Positions 1 to 9,827 are shown, counted from the stretch's first letter. The stretch is 64,000 nt of DNA from JAVVSK01 sp036654235 (GCA_036654235.1 JAVVSK010000006.1:39871-103870), one strand, 5' to 3'. Notes: generated from the sequence alone by a model not told the origin. Made by a program: numbers and translations.

Positions 1-929
1 GCGCAAAGCGCGCGGCGGAGGTCGCCGTTGCGGGCGGTCATAATATGCTTATGGTAGGAACTCCCGGTTCGGGTAAAACAATGTTGGCAAAGAGAATTCC
101 GAGCATTTTACCCGAACTTATGTTTGAGGAGGCTCTCGAGATAACAAAGATACAATCTATTGCGGGGGAGCTTCGCGATTCCGGGGGTCTCGTAACAGAA
201 CGTCCGTTTAGATCGCCGCATCATACATCATCTTGCGTCTCTTTAGTTGGCGGAGGAACTAAGGCGCGACCGGGGGAAATAAGCCTTTCACATTACGGCG
301 TTTTATTTTTAGATGAGCTTCCTGAGTTTAAAAAAGACGTATTGGAGGCGCTGCGTCAGCCTCTAGAGGATGGAACGGTGACGATTTCGCGCGCAAACGC
401 GCGTTATACCTATCCGGCGGAGTTTATCTTAATCGCGGCAATGAACCCCTGCCCCTGTGGAAATAGCGGTTCAAAGGTCGGCGTTTGTCGCTGTTCTCAG
501 CCGCAAATAAATAAATATCGACAGAGGATAAGCGGTCCGCTCCTTGACAGAATTGATATTCACATAGAAATGACGGAGGTTCCCTATGACGATATTGCCG
601 GAAAGAAAAGGGGTGAGTCGTCGGCGGAGATAAGGCTTCGGGTAAATAAGGCGAGAGCGTTACAGAGAGATCGGTATAAAAACGAAGCATTATTTTTCAA
701 TGCTCAATTGAACGGTAAGTTTCTCGAAAAATATTGTCCGTTAAACGAGAGTGCGGAGAGCCTATTACGCACGGCTTATAATCGGCTTAATTTAAGCGCA
801 CGCGCGTTTTCGAGGATAAAAAAGGTTGCGCGGACTATTGCCGATTTAGCGGGTGAAGAAGTTATATCCGCGTCGCATATAGCAGAGGCAATTCAATATA
901 GAAGTCTCGACGCGCGATATACGCTTTAA
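1..929 (+). CDS. comM: ComM/YifB-like Mg-chelatase-type AAA+ ATPase, 5'-truncated
   Basis: The reading frame is already open at base 3 and runs into the first ATG at 45 without a stop, so the gene starts outside the window. Counting from that ATG, the Walker A loop GTPGSGKT lies at residues 5-12 and the Walker B LFLDEL at 87-92. The MNPCPCG motif and a C-terminal arginine-rich lid typical of the Mg-chelatase-like YifB/ComM family follow. ComM is a hexameric helicase that aids branch migration during natural transformation. dprA lies 59 bases downstream and a comEC is found near 57 kb, which fits a DNA-uptake role. The N-terminal Lon-like domain of the family should lie upstream of base 1. Family assignment is firm; the transformation role is inferred. 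Confidence 0.93.
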   Translation, partial: AKRAAEVAVAGGHNMLMVGTPGSGKTMLAKRIPSILPELMFEEALEITKIQSIAGELRDSGGLVTERPFRSPHHTSSCVSLVGGGTKARPGEISLSHYGVLFLDELPEFKKDVLEALRQPLEDGTVTISRANARYTYPAEFILIAAMNPCPCGNSGSKVGVCRCSQPQINKYRQRISGPLLDRIDIHIEMTEVPYDDIAGKKRGESSAEIRLRVNKARALQRDRYKNEALFFNAQLNGKFLEKYCPLNESAESLLRTAYNRLNLSARAFSRIKKVARTIADLAGEEVISASHIAEAIQYRSLDARYTL

Positions 930-988
930 GACGCGCATAAATATATATTTTTTATAAAAATAAACTGAGAAAAGGAGAATTATAAGGC

Positions 989-2098
989 ATGAGAAAATTG
1001 AGAAGGGAGGAACGATATTATTTTTGGCTCTCACAAATAATGGGGGATAAGTATAGAACCTTCGATAAGTTGATGAAAATATATGGATCAGCGGAAAATA
1101 TTTTTAACGAGGCTAATGGGAATAAGCCTTCTTTTCCTAAATTTATAAACGAGCATACTAAAAAAGAAATGCAGCGCGCGGCGCGAGATGAATTCATTGA
1201 TAAGTACGAAGCTATAATGGAAAAGAAAAAAATAGGCATAACGACCCTAATAAGCGAAGATTACCCTTTTCTCCTAAAAGAAATAAATATGCCGCCGCGC
1301 GTTTTATTTTATATTGGAAATTTGATAGAACCTAAGCTCCCGATAGCCGTTGTCGGAACGAGAAGCTGTACGGATTACGGCGAAAAGGTATCGGGGAAAC
1401 TGGGCTTCGAACTTGCCTCGAGCGGCGTTTGCGTAATCAGCGGGATGGCTTTAGGGATAGACGCGAGTGCGGCGCGAGGAGCTTTGCGTGCAGAAAACAA
1501 TGATTTTCCGACTGTCGCCGTATTGGGCAGCGGACTCAATATAATCTATCCGAAGGAAAACGAAAAACTATTCTATGAAATAGCGGAAAGAGGTCTTGTT
1601 ATAAGTGAATATACTTTGGGAGTAAAACCTATGCCGGGGAATTTCCCTATGCGAAACAGGGTAATAGTCGGGCTTTCAAAGGGCGTTGTAATTGTCGAAG
1701 CGCCGCAAAAGAGCGGAGCACTTATCAGTGCCGGGTTAGCTCTAGACTATAATCGCGATTTATTTTGCGTTCCGGGGCGGATAACCGACCATATGAGCAT
1801 TGGCGTTAATAAGCTTATGGTTGAGGGAGCGGGAAAACCGATAAACTCGGTTTCTGATATCCTTCTCGAATATAATATAAAAGTAAAAGCCTCGAAAACA
1901 ACTATAAGATACAACGAAAGGGGACTGCCAAAGGAGGCTCTGGCAATTTGTAAAGAGCTTGAAAAGGAAAATAAAACATATGACGATTTATGTGAAATAT
2001 TAGGACTTTCACATTTAGACCTAAATTCTGCCTTGACATATCTTGAGTTTTCGGGAATAATTAAGCAGCTGCCAGGGCGGGAATATTGTTTTGTTTAA
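989..2098 (+). CDS. dprA: DNA-processing protein DprA
   Basis: This 369-residue protein carries the DprA Rossmann core: VVGTRS at 121-126, SGMALGID at 151-158, and FPMRNRVIVGLS at 219-230. A C-terminal winged-helix-like segment covers about residues 310-369. DprA binds incoming single-stranded DNA and loads RecA on it during transformation. The ATG at 989 is preceded by AAGGAGA. topA follows after 37 bases, as in Bacillus and many Clostridia, so the genes are probably cotranscribed. Length and motifs are normal for the family. Confidence 0.95.
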   Translation: MRKLRREERYYFWLSQIMGDKYRTFDKLMKIYGSAENIFNEANGNKPSFPKFINEHTKKEMQRAARDEFIDKYEAIMEKKKIGITTLISEDYPFLLKEINMPPRVLFYIGNLIEPKLPIAVVGTRSCTDYGEKVSGKLGFELASSGVCVISGMALGIDASAARGALRAENNDFPTVAVLGSGLNIIYPKENEKLFYEIAERGLVISEYTLGVKPMPGNFPMRNRVIVGLSKGVVIVEAPQKSGALISAGLALDYNRDLFCVPGRITDHMSIGVNKLMVEGAGKPINSVSDILLEYNIKVKASKTTIRYNERGLPKEALAICKELEKENKTYDDLCEILGLSHLDLNSALTYLEFSGIIKQLPGREYCFV

Positions 2099-2135
2099 TT
2101 TCACCGGGCAGAGAAACTAAAAAAGGACAATAGGT

Positions 2136-4211
2136 ATGACACTTATAATAGTGGAATCGCCTACCAAGGCTAAGAAAATAGGCAAATTCCTCGGAAAAAA
2201 ATACAAGGTTGTTGCATCGAATGGGCATATTAGGGATCTTCCGAAAAGCACTCTCGGAGTAGACGTTGAACATGATTTTACTCCAAAGTATATAACGCTT
2301 AGGGGCAGGGGCGCAGTCCTGGAAATGATAAAAAAAGAAGCTAAGGGCACCGATAAGGTACTTTTGGCAACCGACCCTGATAGGGAGGGCGAGGCTATTT
2401 CATGGCATCTTGCGCATGTTTTAAAGATAGCGGATGGCGAAAAATGCCGAATAGTGTTTAACGAAATAACTCAAAAGGCGATAAAAAATTCTCTCGAACA
2501 TCCGAGGGTTATAGATAGACCATTGGTAGATGCACAGCAGGCGCGGAGGGTTCTTGACAGGCTCGTCGGCTATTCGATAAGCCCCGTACTTTGGGCTAAG
2601 GTTCGAAAGGGCCTTAGTGCCGGGCGGGTTCAGTCCGTTGCGGCTAGGATAATTTGTGATCGCGAAGAAGAAATATTGAGCTTTATTCCGGAGGAATATT
2701 GGACGATTTCGGCGGAGCTAAAAGAGCAGCACATATCGAAACCGGTAAACGCAAAGTTTTACGGGTTTAACGGGAAAAAGACGGAGATACATACCGAGGA
2801 AGAAGCGAACGTCGTCCTTGAAAAAAGTAAGCAGGGCGATTTTACGGTAAGCGACGTTAAAAAAACAGTAAAAAATAAGCGCGCACCGGCTCCGTTTACA
2901 ACGAGTAGCCTACAACAGGAGGCGGGGCGTAAGCTCGGCTTTACAACGAAACATACGATGCTCGTTGCGCAGCAGCTCTATGAAGGAGCGGAGTTCGATT
3001 CGGGACTTGTAACTTATATAAGGACAGATTCGGTTCGCGTTGCGGCCGAAGCTCAGGAAAATGCGCTTTCTTATATCAAAGGTCACTATGGCAAAGAATA
3101 TGCTCCGGAAAAGCCTAACTTCTATAAGGGAAGGAAAGACGCTCAGGACGCGCATGAAGCAATCCGCCCGACGAATATGGACTATACCCCGGCTTTTATG
3201 AAAGATAAGCTTACGCCGACGCAATATAAGCTTTATAAACTCGTATTCGAGAGATTTTTGGCTAGTCAGATGACGGATGCTATAACGGAAAGTACTACGG
3301 TTACTTTGGGTGTCAACGGATGTACTTATAAATTAAATGGCATGCGCACGATTTTTGACGGCTTTACAGCAATATATACCGAGGGAAGGGACGACGTTGA
3401 AGAAAAGACGGCGACGCTTCCCGAGATAAATGAAGGCGATAGCTTAAAGCTTCAAAAGTTAACTTCTGAACAAAAATTTACGCAGCCGCCGACGAGATAT
3501 ACCGAAGCGGCTCTTGTAAGAACCCTTGAGGAACTCGGTATAGGTAGACCGAGCACTTATGCGCCGACTATATTTACGATTTTAGAGCGCGGCTATATAA
3601 AGAGAGAAAAAAAATTATTGATACCGACGGATTTGGGTTTTGTTGTAACGAAACTTATGAAAGAAAACTTTAAAAATATTGTCGATTTGCGCTTTACCGC
3701 CGATATGGAGCAAAGGCTGGATAGCGTCGAAGATGGTAAGGAAAATTGGACTAATATCATAAGAGAATTTTATTTTCCGTTTGAGGAAACCGTTGAACAG
3801 GCTAAAAGCACGATAGAAAAGGTTATAATACCTGACGAGGTCTCGGATATACCGTGTGAAAAATGCGGAGCTATGATGGTCTATAAAATGGGAAGATACG
3901 GACGGTTTTTAGCTTGCCCTAATTTTCCGGAATGCAAAAGTACGAAGGCGATAGTCGAGAAAATTGGAGTAAAATGCCCGAGTTGCGGTGCTGATATAAT
4001 AAAAAGAAAATCTAAGCGTGGGAAATTATTTTACGGCTGTGAAAAATATCCAGAATGCAGCTTCGTTTCATGGGAAAAGCCAACCGGCGAAAAATGCGAA
4101 AAATGTGGAGCTTTCATGGTGGTAAGAATGGGTAAAAAGGGCGCCTGTAACGCATGTTCAAATAAAGACTGCGGAAAGGGTGAAACCGCTAAGGAAGAAA
4201 AGAATGATTAA
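2136..4211 (+). CDS. topA: DNA topoisomerase I (type IA)
   Basis: The 691-residue protein relaxes negative supercoils. The Toprim domain starts with IIVESPTKA (catalytic E7) and has DPDREGE at 80-86. The active-site tyrosine is Y294 in LVTYIRTDS. Three C-terminal four-cysteine zinc-ribbon repeats follow from about residue 583, the last with altered spacing (KCEKCG then CNACSNKDC). Its stop overlaps the trmFO start by eight bases, which suggests translational coupling. Confidence 0.97.
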   Translation: MTLIIVESPTKAKKIGKFLGKKYKVVASNGHIRDLPKSTLGVDVEHDFTPKYITLRGRGAVLEMIKKEAKGTDKVLLATDPDREGEAISWHLAHVLKIADGEKCRIVFNEITQKAIKNSLEHPRVIDRPLVDAQQARRVLDRLVGYSISPVLWAKVRKGLSAGRVQSVAARIICDREEEILSFIPEEYWTISAELKEQHISKPVNAKFYGFNGKKTEIHTEEEANVVLEKSKQGDFTVSDVKKTVKNKRAPAPFTTSSLQQEAGRKLGFTTKHTMLVAQQLYEGAEFDSGLVTYIRTDSVRVAAEAQENALSYIKGHYGKEYAPEKPNFYKGRKDAQDAHEAIRPTNMDYTPAFMKDKLTPTQYKLYKLVFERFLASQMTDAITESTTVTLGVNGCTYKLNGMRTIFDGFTAIYTEGRDDVEEKTATLPEINEGDSLKLQKLTSEQKFTQPPTRYTEAALVRTLEELGIGRPSTYAPTIFTILERGYIKREKKLLIPTDLGFVVTKLMKENFKNIVDLRFTADMEQRLDSVEDGKENWTNIIREFYFPFEETVEQAKSTIEKVIIPDEVSDIPCEKCGAMMVYKMGRYGRFLACPNFPECKSTKAIVEKIGVKCPSCGADIIKRKSKRGKLFYGCEKYPECSFVSWEKPTGEKCEKCGAFMVVRMGKKGACNACSNKDCGKGETAKEEKND

Positions 4212-5487
4212 TTGTATAGGCGCGGGGCTTGCTGGCTGTGAGGCAGCGTATCAGATTGCGAAACGCGGAGAATGTGTAACGCTGTATGATATGAAGCCGA
4301 AGGTGATGAGCCCCGCTCATTCGTATACTGGCTTTTCGGAGCTGGTTTGTTCGAATTCACTAAGATCGGATAGATTATCTAACGCTGCCGGGCTATTAAA
4401 GGAAGAAATGCGGCTTCTTGATTCTCTTATTCTTCGCGCGGCGGATGCGGTAAGGGTAAAGGCGGGGGGCGCATTGGCGGTTGATCGAAAAATGTTTTCC
4501 GACTATATAACGGACGAAATAAGGAAAAATCCGTATATAACGATAGTTGCCGATGAAGTAAAAAATATTCCCGAGGGTAAAACGATAATAGCGACGGGAC
4601 CATTGACGGATGGTGCGCTTTTAAAAAGCATAGAGTCCGTAATGGGCGAGCCGCTGCATTTTTTTGACGCGGCGGCACCTATCGTAACAGCGGAATCGTT
4701 AAACATGGATGTTGTTTTTTCCGGCTCCAGATATGAGCGCGGGGATGACTATTTAAATTGCCCTATGAACCAAAAGGAATACTTCGATTTTTTACGCGCT
4801 CTTATAGGCGCGGAAACCGCCGTGCTTCATGAGTTTGAGAGGGGAGACGTTTTTGAGGGTTGTATGCCTATCGAAATAATGGCAAAGCGCGGCGACTTAA
4901 CCCTCGCTTACGGACCGTTAAAGCCCGTCGGTCTTGTAGATATGCGAAAGAACGACAGGGCTTTCGCCGTAGTTCAGTTACGACGCGAAAATGAACAGGG
5001 GACGCTATATAATCTTGTGGGTTTCCAAACCAATTTAAAGTTTGCGGATCAAAAGCGGGTTTTTTCAATGATACCGGGTCTTGAAAATGCCCAGTTTGTC
5101 CGCTATGGCGTTATGCATAGAAATACGTTTTTAAATTCTCCCGGCAAACTTACAGTAGGCTATAGAGTAAAATCAAAACCTGAGCTATATTTCGCGGGTC
5201 AGATAACGGGCGTAGAGGGGTATATTGAGAGCGCAGCGAGCGGACTTATCGCCGGGATTTGCGCCGTTACCGAAAAAGATATCGACTTTACGGGAAAAAC
5301 GGCTATAGGTGCGCTTTCGCACTATATCTCCGGATATAGCGGAAAAGATTTTCAGCCGCAAAATATTAACTTCGGAATTATGGAACCTCTTTCCAACAAA
5401 GTAAAGAACAAGCAAGATAGGTATTTAGCTATATCGGATAGGGCTATTTATACTGTTAAAACTATCCAAAATGAAAACAATTTATGA
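4204..5487 (+). CDS. trmFO: Methylenetetrahydrofolate-tRNA-(uracil-54) methyltransferase TrmFO
   Basis: This 427-residue flavoprotein makes m5U54 in the tRNA T-loop using methylene-tetrahydrofolate. The FAD-binding GAGLAG lies at residues 6-11. The conserved FSELVCSNSLR (C49) and FEGCMPIE motifs contain the two cysteines the family uses. I chose the ATG at 4204, which puts the dinucleotide fold at the N-terminus as in known TrmFO. An in-frame ATG at 4180 would add eight extra residues inside topA. In Bacillus the next gene is the recombinase codV; it is absent here and hslV follows. Confidence 0.95.
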   Translation: MINCIGAGLAGCEAAYQIAKRGECVTLYDMKPKVMSPAHSYTGFSELVCSNSLRSDRLSNAAGLLKEEMRLLDSLILRAADAVRVKAGGALAVDRKMFSDYITDEIRKNPYITIVADEVKNIPEGKTIIATGPLTDGALLKSIESVMGEPLHFFDAAAPIVTAESLNMDVVFSGSRYERGDDYLNCPMNQKEYFDFLRALIGAETAVLHEFERGDVFEGCMPIEIMAKRGDLTLAYGPLKPVGLVDMRKNDRAFAVVQLRRENEQGTLYNLVGFQTNLKFADQKRVFSMIPGLENAQFVRYGVMHRNTFLNSPGKLTVGYRVKSKPELYFAGQITGVEGYIESAASGLIAGICAVTEKDIDFTGKTAIGALSHYISGYSGKDFQPQNINFGIMEPLSNKVKNKQDRYLAISDRAIYTVKTIQNENNL

Positions 5488-5504
5488 ATTTACTTAAAAA
5501 GCGC

Positions 5505-5533
5505 TTAGCATTATAGACGCTTTATGGTATCAT
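5505..5533 (+). promoter_or_regulatory. Predicted promoter for hslVU
   Basis: TTAGCA at 5505-5510 and TATCAT at 5528-5533 are separated by 17 bases. They match the housekeeping consensus at 4/6 and 5/6. The site sits 60 bases before the hslV start and downstream of the trmFO stop, so hslVU may have its own promoter. Confidence 0.5.
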
Positions 5534-5592
5534 CAAAACATCGTGGGTTGGTGTCTTATAATTTTGGGCATAATCCAAACGAAAGGAAACTT

Positions 5593-6126
5593 ATGGAAAT
5601 ACATGCAACGACCATTGTGGGGATAAGGAAAAACGGAGTATGCGCTATTGCCGGAGACGGTCAGGTGACTTTGGGAGAGCATACTATAATGAAACAGCAC
5701 GCTAAAAAGGTGCGTAGGCTTTACCATGATAAGGTTGTCGTCGGATTTGCGGGTTCGGTTGCCGATGCGTTTTCTCTTTGCGAGAAGTTCGAAAAAAAGC
5801 TTGAACAGTTTAGCGGTGGGCTAAAACGTTCAGCGGTTGCCCTTGCACAGGAATGGCGAAGTGATAAGGGAATGAGACAGCTAGATGCGCTTTTAATTGC
5901 TGCCGATGCAGATGAGTTGCTTATAATATCGGGAACGGGGGAGGTAATAGACCCGGATGACGGTATAGCCGCGATAGGTTCGGGCGGAATGTATGCTCTT
6001 GCCGCCGCAAGGGCGCTCCTTTGTAATACCAATCTAAGCGCCGAGGAAGTTGCAAGGAAGTCTCTAGAAATAGCCTCTGAAATATGCGTTTATACGAACT
6101 CGAATATAAGTGTGGAGGTGGTTTAA
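5593..6126 (+). CDS. hslV: ATP-dependent protease, peptidase subunit HslV
   Basis: HslV is the threonine-type, proteasome-like peptidase ring that works with the HslU ATPase. From the ATG at 5593 (ribosome-binding site GAAAGGA) the protein has 177 residues. It begins MEIHATTIVG, so removal of five residues would expose the catalytic N-terminal threonine. The conserved GDGQVTLG follows. A longer frame opens at 5524, but it would bury this threonine and lacks a good binding site. hslU starts two bases after the stop. Confidence 0.95.
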   Translation: MEIHATTIVGIRKNGVCAIAGDGQVTLGEHTIMKQHAKKVRRLYHDKVVVGFAGSVADAFSLCEKFEKKLEQFSGGLKRSAVALAQEWRSDKGMRQLDALLIAADADELLIISGTGEVIDPDDGIAAIGSGGMYALAAARALLCNTNLSAEEVARKSLEIASEICVYTNSNISVEVV

Positions 6127-6127
6127 A

Positions 6128-7507
6128 ATGCTTACACCTAAAGAAATCGTAGAAGCTCTTGATAAATATATAATCGGTCAGGATAAAGCGAAGCGCGCCG
6201 TTGCGGTTGCGTTGCGGAATCGTTATAGGAGAAGCCTATTGGATCCCGATATGCGCGAAGAAATAACACCTAAGAATATAATAATGGTTGGACCTACGGG
6301 AGTAGGTAAAACTGAAATAGCGAGGCGGCTTGCTAAGCTCGTTGATGCGCCATTTATAAAGGTTGAGGCGACGAAATTCACCGAGGTCGGCTATGTTGGT
6401 CGCGACGTAGACAGCATGGTGCGCGACCTTGTCGACGCTTCCTTACGTCTCGTTAAAGAAAGAAAACGCGAAATCGTTCGCGTTTCCGCAGAAATAAATA
6501 CCGAGAGACGACTCGTTGAACTCTTAATGCCAAAACAGGCGCGAAAAAAACAAGCTCAGCCAAACATAATGCAGTTACTTCTTCCGAGCGCGGAAAACAA
6601 TAATGAAGAACCTGAAACAACCGAAACGGAAAAACAGGAACGTATAAGTAAAAAGCATGAGCTTTTAAACAATCTTCGAAATGGCAGTCTAGAGGATGTC
6701 GTCGTTGAGATAGAGGTTGAAGAAAACAATAACGCCGAAGGATCTATGCTTGCTATGGGTATAGATATAAACATGGGCGAAATTCTCGGAGGAATGCTTC
6801 CTAAGAAAAAGAAGGTTCGTCATATTCCGGTTCGGGAGGCGAGGCGCATAATTTTGCAGGAGGAAAGCGATAAGCTAATCGATATGGACGACGTTATAAC
6901 CGAAGCGTTAAATAAGGCTGAGCAGGATGGGATAATTTTTATCGATGAAATAGATAAAATAACTGTAACCAGTCAAGGCGCAGGAGTTGACGTTTCACGT
7001 GAGGGTGTTCAAAGAGATATACTTCCGATAGTCGAAGGATCGACGGTGAGTACGAAATATGGTCCTATAAAGACTGATTTCATGTTGTTTATAGCGGCAG
7101 GCGCTTTTCATGTTGCGAAGGTTTCGGATTTAATTCCGGAGCTTCTCGGGCGCTTTCCGATAAAGGTAGATTTGCTTCCTCTTACGCAGGAGGATCTAAA
7201 GAGAATTCTAACACAGCCGGACAATGCCGTTATAAAGCAATATAAGGCGCTTTTAAAAACCGAAAATATCGAACTTGAATTTTTGGATAGCGCGATAGAA
7301 GAAATTGCAAAGCTTGCCCATGAAGCTAATGAAACGGGCGACAATATAGGGGCGAGGCGGCTGCATACCATATTGGAAAATCTGCTTGAAGACGTATCAT
7401 TTGATGCTGTTTGCGGAGTTGGAAGGAATATCATTGTTGATGTTGATTATGTCAAAACGCATTTAAGCGAAAGTATTGAAGCGGATTTACAAAAATACAT
7501 ACTGTAA
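6128..7507 (+). CDS. hslU: ATP-dependent protease, ATPase subunit HslU
   Basis: This 459-residue AAA+ unfoldase feeds substrates to HslV. Walker A GPTGVGKT is at residues 55-62 and Walker B FIDEID at 271-276. The charged I-domain between them (about 110-230) contains a glutamate/asparagine/threonine-rich stretch at 156-172. The protein ends LSRYIL-like (LQKYIL), the tail that inserts into HslV. The start at 6128 follows GGAGGTGG. In Bacillus codY follows hslU; here an unrelated cell-wall gene follows. Confidence 0.97.
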   Translation: MLTPKEIVEALDKYIIGQDKAKRAVAVALRNRYRRSLLDPDMREEITPKNIIMVGPTGVGKTEIARRLAKLVDAPFIKVEATKFTEVGYVGRDVDSMVRDLVDASLRLVKERKREIVRVSAEINTERRLVELLMPKQARKKQAQPNIMQLLLPSAENNNEEPETTETEKQERISKKHELLNNLRNGSLEDVVVEIEVEENNNAEGSMLAMGIDINMGEILGGMLPKKKKVRHIPVREARRIILQEESDKLIDMDDVITEALNKAEQDGIIFIDEIDKITVTSQGAGVDVSREGVQRDILPIVEGSTVSTKYGPIKTDFMLFIAAGAFHVAKVSDLIPELLGRFPIKVDLLPLTQEDLKRILTQPDNAVIKQYKALLKTENIELEFLDSAIEEIAKLAHEANETGDNIGARRLHTILENLLEDVSFDAVCGVGRNIIVDVDYVKTHLSESIEADLQKYIL

Positions 7508-7589
7508 AACCGGGTTTTTTCGTAAGAAAACAAAAGATAGGAGGAAAATCAAATATTGCGATAAAAATCCAAATATGGAGGATTATTAG

Positions 7590-9152
7590 ATGAAAAGAAT
7601 GTTTTTAATTGCTGTGTGCGTATGCTGCTTATTTACGGTTGCATGCAATAAGGAATATGAGCCCGTTGATAAAATTGTTGAAACACATAGTGCAAAACCG
7701 ATAGAAACGCTGCCCGGAACTACGCCGGAGTCTATTGTAACTGAGACACCGACTCCGACAATAAAGCCGACTCCGATACCGGATATAATGATTGAAAGCG
7801 CATCGGATTATTGTTTTACAATAGCGGAAGGAACGGAGCTTAAAGATGGACCTCTCGAAAACTTCGGCGTTATTAAAACGTTGAGCGTTGGAACGGAGGT
7901 TAAGATAACAGGAAGCTTTTTAAACTGGTTCAGGGTTGAAGCTGATGGAGCTGATGGCTATATTGAGACCGATGCTCTTGCTTTTGCTAAGGGCTTTGTT
8001 TCTGCCGAGGACGTAAATATGCGAAAAGGTCCGGGACGCGATTCTGAGATAATTAAAAAGTTGCCGGAAAAAACCGAGATGATAATCTTCGGCGTAAAGG
8101 ATGAATGGCTTGAGATAATAGCTGATGGTGAACATGGATATATTCATAAAGACTTTGTCGGTTATGAACATGCTTACGTTACGGCGGATGAAGTAAAAAT
8201 CAGATCCGGTCCTAGCACCGATTCGGAAAAGGTCGGGCTTGTTTACGAAGGCGATATGATAAATGTGCTTTCGACTTACAACGGGTGGTATCGCGTAGAA
8301 GCGGGGGAATATTCCGGCTTCGTTTTTAGTAAATACGTAAGAGAAGCGCCCGTAATAACTGAGCTTGAACATAAAAGAGCGTATATAACCGATGCGGGGG
8401 TCAATTTCAGAAAAGGACCGTCCACAGATTTTTCACCGTTTAAACGCTTAAACAAATTCACGGCGGTAACGGTAACCGGCGAAGCGGATTTATGGTATCG
8501 GGTATTTATAGATCTCGGAGAAGAAGAAAAGACCGAGGGCTTTGTAAGCAAGGAATTTATTGAGTTCGGAACGCCTACTCTCTACGTAACGTCGCAGGAT
8601 GTCAGTTTAAGAACGGGACCCGGTTCGGATTATACGATAATTACAAAGGTCAGAAAGAATAGCAAGTTCGTTATAACCGAATCGGAGGGAGACTGGTTTA
8701 AAGGCGTTGTAAATGGTGTAACCGGATATATGAGCATGCAGTATTTAGACGACACTCAAGAGGGAGAAAAGACAAATGAGTTCTCGGAAGAAGAAGTTTA
8801 TTTAGCTGCTAAGGTCGCTTATCTTGAGTCGCGGGGCGGCGGAGCAGAAGCCTACGCTGCCGTTGCAAACGTTATATACAACCGAGTAAAAAGCAGAATG
8901 TTTCCGAATACAATAGAAAGTGTCTGTTTCCAAAGGGGTCAGTTTTCGGTTATACATCACAGCAACTGGAACAATATAACCCCGAACAGTACTTGTTTAA
9001 ACGCGGTTCGCGAATGTCTTAATGGTGGGAAACGCAATGTTCCTATGAGAGTGTTGTTTTTCCATGCCGCGTACTTAGGAACGAGTTGGGGCAATGATAA
9101 AGAATTTTATAAGACGATAGGCGCAAACTCGTTTTTCTGGTACATTGGCTAG
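7590..9152 (+). CDS. SH3-repeat lipoprotein with C-terminal SleB-type cell-wall hydrolase domain
   Basis: The 520-residue protein begins with a lipoprotein-like signal (hydrophobic stretch, then TVAC with C19), followed by a Thr/Pro-rich linker at about 38-62. Five bacterial SH3-type repeats follow; the first is degenerate and the others carry motifs such as VNMRKGPG and VSLRTGPG. From about residue 398 there is a Hydrolase_2 (SleB/CwlJ) domain with the AYLESRGG motif, E413 being the likely catalytic glutamate. SH3 repeats bind peptidoglycan, so this is probably a surface-anchored lytic transglycosylase acting in cell-wall turnover or spore cortex lysis. Which of the two is not shown by the sequence. 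Confidence 0.88.
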   Translation: MKRMFLIAVCVCCLFTVACNKEYEPVDKIVETHSAKPIETLPGTTPESIVTETPTPTIKPTPIPDIMIESASDYCFTIAEGTELKDGPLENFGVIKTLSVGTEVKITGSFLNWFRVEADGADGYIETDALAFAKGFVSAEDVNMRKGPGRDSEIIKKLPEKTEMIIFGVKDEWLEIIADGEHGYIHKDFVGYEHAYVTADEVKIRSGPSTDSEKVGLVYEGDMINVLSTYNGWYRVEAGEYSGFVFSKYVREAPVITELEHKRAYITDAGVNFRKGPSTDFSPFKRLNKFTAVTVTGEADLWYRVFIDLGEEEKTEGFVSKEFIEFGTPTLYVTSQDVSLRTGPGSDYTIITKVRKNSKFVITESEGDWFKGVVNGVTGYMSMQYLDDTQEGEKTNEFSEEEVYLAAKVAYLESRGGGAEAYAAVANVIYNRVKSRMFPNTIESVCFQRGQFSVIHHSNWNNITPNSTCLNAVRECLNGGKRNVPMRVLFFHAAYLGTSWGNDKEFYKTIGANSFFWYIG

Positions 9153-9200
9153 AGGTCAATAACGAGTTTTAGGCATAACTCAAAAAATCAAACTAACATT

Positions 9201-9240
9201 ACGTGGCGTTTACGTAAAGCAAACGCCACGTTTTTATTTT
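9201..9240 (+). terminator. Rho-independent terminator after the SH3/SleB gene
   Basis: ACGTGGCGTTT (9201-9211) pairs perfectly with AAACGCCACGT (9221-9231) around a 9-base loop. A T-rich tail follows. Confidence 0.92.
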
Positions 9241-9295
9241 TCTATAGCTTCAAAAGTTTTATTCTATGACACTATACCTATATTACAAAAACAAA

Positions 9296-9324
9296 TTGCT
9301 ATACAGCATTATCTATGTTACACT
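9296..9324 (+). promoter_or_regulatory. Predicted promoter of the first small membrane-protein gene
   Basis: TTGCTA (9296-9301) and TACACT (9319-9324) are 17 bases apart. The site is 54 bases upstream of the ATG at 9378. Confidence 0.5.
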
Positions 9325-9377
9325 TTAGAAAATGGTTCGGATGACGAACTATAAAAATGTGTTAAAGGAGATATAAA

Positions 9378-9827
9378 ATGGAAGATTATCAGAATAACAA
9401 TCAAAAGACGCAATATGAACCGCCACATTATACCGAACCGCAATATGAACCGCCACATTATACCGAACCGCAATATGAACCGCCGCGCTATTCTCCTTCT
9501 CAAAATCAAGCGCCAACAAACGGCGCGAGGGGAATGAGCATAACTTCTATGATTCTCGGAATAATATCCTGCGCCCTATCTTTTACCGTCATCTTTTCGT
9601 TTTGCGGTATAATTCTATCGGTTCTCGGGATTATATTTTTCTGTATGGCAAAAAACCGTTATGACGACCTTAAAATTAATATGAGCGGTCAGGCGATAAC
9701 GGGGCTTATTTGTTCTATTGTCGGTCTTCTTCTTTCCGTAGCTATGACACTTCTAATGATTTTTATTTTTAGATTTGCCCTACAATACGTTCCATGGTTT
9801 CCGCTCAGCACTCCATTCGCTATGTAA
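9378..9827 (+). CDS. DUF4190-like small membrane protein with Tyr/Pro repeat head
   Basis: This 149-residue protein has a hydrophilic head with two and a half copies of the ten-residue repeat QYEPPHYTEP (about residues 12-40). Two hydrophobic helices follow, at about 54-82 and 100-132, with a short loop between. That layout resembles DUF4190-type proteins. It starts MEDYQNNNQ, very like the next gene (MENYQNNNQ), and both share the order SIxSMxLGI, so they are diverged paralogues. The ribosome-binding site is AAAGGAG. Function is unknown. Confidence 0.72.
   Translation: MEDYQNNNQKTQYEPPHYTEPQYEPPHYTEPQYEPPRYSPSQNQAPTNGARGMSITSMILGIISCALSFTVIFSFCGIILSVLGIIFFCMAKNRYDDLKINMSGQAITGLICSIVGLLLSVAMTLLMIFIFRFALQYVPWFPLSTPFAM
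9411..9484 (+). repeat. 30-bp tandem repeat inside the first DUF4190-like gene
   Basis: Two identical 30-bp units (9411-9440 and 9441-9470) and a 14-bp partial copy encode the QYEPPHYTEP repeats. Identity at the base level indicates recent duplication. Confidence 0.95.

Noticed and set aside
9411..9484. Tandem 30-bp units as a CRISPR array
   Set aside because: Units are directly adjacent with no spacers and encode a peptide repeat.
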